Shown here: piece by piece, positions 61,610 through 64,000 of the stretch
How the letters are laid out: each line of letters starts with the position of its first letter
How positions within the stretch are numbered: the stretch's first letter is position 1
Source: Streptomyces monomycini
GTDB lineage: Bacteria > Actinomycetota > Actinomycetes > Streptomycetales > Streptomycetaceae
Length of the DNA: 64,000 nt
Assembly: GCF_022271435.1 (NCBI RefSeq)
Contig: NZ_JAFIQY010000028.1
Span: 42,996 to 106,995 of the forward strand
Direction of reading: 5' to 3'
Position numbers and translations under genes: made by a program
Notes under the pieces: model-generated
What the model was told of the DNA's origin: nothing
The model's input: the letters and a program-made list of their open reading frames with translations, nothing else
The model's database searches: none

Positions 61610-63139
61610 ATGTCTGAGCATCCAAGAGTGCGTACGACGGAGGGCGTACTGGAGGGCCGCCGGCGAGGCGGGCACGCGACCTTCCGTGGCATCCCGTACG
61701 CACAGCCGCCCGTGGGCCGGCTCCGGTTCGCCGCACCAGCCCCGCCCCGGCCCTGGGAGGGGACACGGCAGGCGGCGCGGTTCGGGCCCCTGGGGCCGCA
61801 GTCCACGCCGGTGCACGCACCCTCAGCGCAAGGCACCGACTGGCTGACGCTCAACGTCTGCACCCCGGACCCGTCAGCGGCGGGGCTGCCGGTGCTGGTG
61901 TGGTTTCCCGGCGGTGGCTACATGACGGCAGACTCCAGCGACCCGGTGTACGACCCGACGGCACTGGCCGAGGCCGGACTCGTCGTGATCAGCGTCAACT
62001 ACCGGGTGGGCGCGGAGGGCTTCGCCCTGCTCGACGGCGCCCCGCCCAACCGCGGCTTCCTCGACCAGATCGCGGCGCTGCACTGGGTACGGCGCAACAT
62101 CGCCCGCTTCGGCGGCGACCCCGACCTGGTCACCGTTGCCGGACAGTCCGCCGGGGCAGGATCGGTCGCCGCCTTGCTGACGATGAAGCCGGCGCGCCCC
62201 CTGTTCCGCCGGGCCATCACCCACTCGGTGCCGGGCTTCCACTGCACCCCCGCGCTCGCCCAACAGGTCGCCGCCGTGCTCGCGGACCGGCTCGGGACCG
62301 CGCCCACCGCCGCGGCCCTCAGCGACATCGCCCCGCAACGCCTGGCAGACGAGGTCACCTCTCTGGGCGCCGACCTCCCCCGCTACCAGCAGAGCTGGGG
62401 GCGGCTCGCCCACGTCGGTATCGCCATGTGCCCCGTGGTCGACGGCGAAGTCCTGAGCGAAACGCCCTGGGCCGCATGGTCCAGTGGTGGTGCGAGCGGC
62501 ATCGAACTCCTCGCCGGTCATACCCGCGACGAATTCCGGCTGTTCAGCGTCATGACCGGACGGCTGGGCACGTTCACCGACGAGGACGCCCGCACCGCCT
62601 TGGACCTGCTCGCCCCCGCACCGGGCGGCCCGGACGCCTACCGCGCCGCCCACCCGCGCGCCACCTCGGAAGAACTGCTGGACACGGTGTTCTCCGACGC
62701 CACCTTCCGGATGCCGTCGCTGCTGCTGGCCGAGGCGAATGCCGCAGCCGGCGGCAGTTCGTACCTGTTCGAGCTGGCTCTCGCCTCCCCGGCGCTGGGA
62801 GGCGACCTGGGTGCCTGTCACAGCCTCGACGTGCCCCTGGCGTTCGGCACGATGGACAGCCCCACCGGCAAGCAGCTCCTCGGTGACCAGCCGACCCCCG
62901 AAGCCGTCGCGGTGTCCCAGGAACTCCGGCAGGCGTGGGTCCGGTTCGCCGCCACCGGTGTCCCCGGGTGGCCCGCCTACCACCCTGACCAGCAGCTCAC
63001 CCGCATCCTGGCCGCCGAATCGCACACCGCTCCCTACCCCGAGCACGCCTCGCGCCGGATCTGGGCCGGCCGTCCCCCCGCCCCCTTCGACCTCACGGAA
63101 AGCCGCCCGACACCGACACGCCTGCCGGCCTGCTACTGA
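61610..63139 (+). CDS. Type-B carboxylesterase
   Basis: A 509-residue enzyme of the type-B carboxylesterase family. The oxyanion-hole motif FPGGGY (about 100), the nucleophile elbow GQSAGA (Ser 180), a Glu in the HTRDEF region and a His in ACHSLDVPLAF (about 405) are all present. There is no signal peptide, so it is intracellular. The N-terminus FRGIPYAQPPVGRLRF is family-typical. It hydrolyses carboxylic esters; the physiological substrate is unknown. Regulation by the divergent TetR protein is likely. Confidence 0.95.
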   Translation: MSEHPRVRTTEGVLEGRRRGGHATFRGIPYAQPPVGRLRFAAPAPPRPWEGTRQAARFGPLGPQSTPVHAPSAQGTDWLTLNVCTPDPSAAGLPVLVWFPGGGYMTADSSDPVYDPTALAEAGLVVISVNYRVGAEGFALLDGAPPNRGFLDQIAALHWVRRNIARFGGDPDLVTVAGQSAGAGSVAALLTMKPARPLFRRAITHSVPGFHCTPALAQQVAAVLADRLGTAPTAAALSDIAPQRLADEVTSLGADLPRYQQSWGRLAHVGIAMCPVVDGEVLSETPWAAWSSGGASGIELLAGHTRDEFRLFSVMTGRLGTFTDEDARTALDLLAPAPGGPDAYRAAHPRATSEELLDTVFSDATFRMPSLLLAEANAAAGGSSYLFELALASPALGGDLGACHSLDVPLAFGTMDSPTGKQLLGDQPTPEAVAVSQELRQAWVRFAATGVPGWPAYHPDQQLTRILAAESHTAPYPEHASRRIWAGRPPAPFDLTESRPTPTRLPACY

Positions 63140-63541
63140 CGTGGTCGGCGTGTTGTTGTAAGCGGAAGTCCGGAACGGGGTGGTGACGGTGCCGCCGTGG
63201 CGGGAGGACCTGGCCGTGGCGGTGCTGCCGGATGCGTACCGGGACATCGTGGAGGTCGTCGCTGTTGCTCCGGCCCGTTGCAAGCCAAGCAGGCCGTGCC
63301 GCGGATCGGCCGAAACGCATCACCCCCGGAGAAGAGCCCTCGATGAACCGTACGACGCCTTGCCGCAGCCCGATCCGTACTCCGCCTCCCGCAGTGCTTC
63401 GAACGCCTCATCTCGACGCCGGCCGCACGGAGGTTGCGGCCAGAGCCGCTACCGTGCTGTGCGACCTGACCGCGACGCCGGCTGCGCCGTCCTCGCTGTC
63501 CTCCGTGCTTCCTGTGGTCGCCCGACTGTGATGATGGTCAG
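63140..63541. other. Intergenic region without a supported gene
   Basis: 402 bp with several short open frames, the longest 63180-63545 on the plus strand. That frame starts with a plausible stretch (WREDLAVAVLPDAYRDIVEVVA) but soon turns Arg/Pro/Ser-rich, so at most it is a decayed remnant. I see no RNA gene, strong hairpin or clear promoter. Confidence 0.5.
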
Positions 63542-63880
63542 GTGAAAGAGCAACCAGCCGCACCGACGCCCGTCATCCTCGGCATTGACGACCTGCGACC
63601 GCTACCGTGGGCCACCCGGATCGCCCGCACCAGTCATGAAGGTGTCCAGCTCTTGCAAGAGCACCGCGACAGTCTCATCGACGAACTCTGGCTGGACCAC
63701 GATCTCGGCGGCGACGACAGCATCATGCCTGTGGTGACGCTCATGGAAGAAGCAGCCTTCGACGGACGGCCTTTCCGCATCGGAACGGTCTTCGTGCACA
63801 GCGCCAACCCCATCGGCTCTGAAACCGTCGTCCGGTCGCTCACACGTTGGAACTACCAAGTCCGGCGGGCAACGGCTTAG
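63542..63880 (+). CDS. Cyclic-phosphate-processing receiver domain protein
   Basis: A 112-residue single-domain protein resembling the receiver-like domains described as cyclic-phosphate processing. The N-terminal ILGIDDLRP (acidic pair about 14-16) and the central ELWLDHDLGGDD (about 48-59) supply the acidic pocket. Function is predicted from comparative genomics: a role in RNA or nucleotide cyclic-phosphate metabolism. The GTG at 63542 is the first start in frame. It ends at a TAG at 63878, only a few bases before the terminus of an IS5-family element, so its C-terminus may have been altered by the insertion. Confidence 0.7.
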   Translation: MKEQPAAPTPVILGIDDLRPLPWATRIARTSHEGVQLLQEHRDSLIDELWLDHDLGGDDSIMPVVTLMEEAAFDGRPFRIGTVFVHSANPIGSETVVRSLTRWNYQVRRATA

Positions 63881-63885
63881 AGCTC

Positions 63886-64000
63886 CTAACGCAATGTGGG
63901 ACGCAGGCGTCGCCAGCAGATGAGTGAGCAGGCGAGTTTCAGGAATGCTTCGTGGATGTCGTCGCGGGTTTCCCAGCGGATGCGCAGGCGGCTGAACCAG
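63886..64000 (-). mobile_element. IS5-family transposase, C-terminal end (element continues past the window)
   Basis: The minus-strand frame from the right edge encodes about 37 residues: WFSRLRIRWETRDDIHEAF, a short helix, then LICWRRLRPTLR and a TAG at 63886-63888. This is the typical C-terminus of IS5-family (IS1647-like) actinobacterial transposases. The sequence GAGCTCCTAAC next to it is the likely terminal inverted repeat. The rest of the element is off-window, so intactness is unknown. Confidence 0.8.

Noticed and set aside
63180..63545. 121-codon plus-strand open frame between esterase and receiver gene
   Set aside because: Only the first third looks protein-like. It has no good ribosome site and turns Arg/Pro/Ser-rich; not enough to call a gene.

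Overview
This window is chromosomal DNA from a high-GC actinomycete, almost certainly a Streptomyces. The GC content is very high, GTG starts and GTGA/ATGA gene overlaps are common, and the set includes a streptogrisin-type secreted protease, an ECF41-type sigma factor, an HTH-ROK regulator and sbcDC. All functional calls are read from the sequence and from family knowledge; no database search was run.

Positions 1 to about 33000 hold part of a modular type I polyketide cluster with a complete tetronate cassette. PKS-A (32941 to 13997, minus) is a 6314-residue protein. It has a KSQ loading module (Cys replaced by Gln, malonyl-type AT) and three KS-AT-DH-KR-ACP modules whose ATs look methylmalonyl, malonyl and malonyl in order. 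A minus-strand operon (10757 to beyond base 1) encodes a KASIII-like ketosynthase, an FkbH-like glyceryl-loading enzyme, a stand-alone ACP, an E2-type acyltransferase and an alpha/beta hydrolase. It is followed by PKS-B, whose first module (KS-AT-DH-ER-KR) runs off the left edge. This is the five-gene set known from abyssomicin and agglomerin type tetronates. It makes glyceryl-ACP, condenses it with the polyketide, and then acetylates and eliminates to give an exocyclic methylene. A plus-strand P450 with its own ferredoxin and a minus-strand second P450 lie between the two PKS genes as likely tailoring oxygenases. The predicted start of the chain is acetate, then a methyl-branched conjugated triene, then (if PKS-B follows PKS-A) a saturated unit. 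This is a plausible linear precursor of a tetronate or spirotetronate. No Diels-Alderase, pathway regulator or exporter is visible, so the rest of the cluster should lie to the left.

From about 33250 rightward the content is ordinary chromosome: sbcD-sbcC, an Lrp regulator divergent from a methyltransferase, a DUF885 peptidase divergent from a LysR regulator, the secreted protease, an ACT/GNAT membrane protein, phoD with a candidate PHO box, an ECF41 sigma factor, a racemase-like protein divergent from a GntR regulator, and small enzymes. These are followed by a frameshifted gene near 51.7 to 52.1 kb, a NarL-type two-component pair, an HTH-ROK regulator, an MHS transporter, a mismatch glycosylase, purB, a TetR regulator divergent from a carboxylesterase, and a cyclic-phosphate-processing receiver protein that stops within a few bases of the end of an IS5-family element entering from the right edge.

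The main structural oddities are near-identical DNA blocks shared between PKS modules, a strikingly His-rich ER domain, 33-bp tandem repeats in front of the first P450, and a shared 14-bp motif in the two cluster promoter regions.
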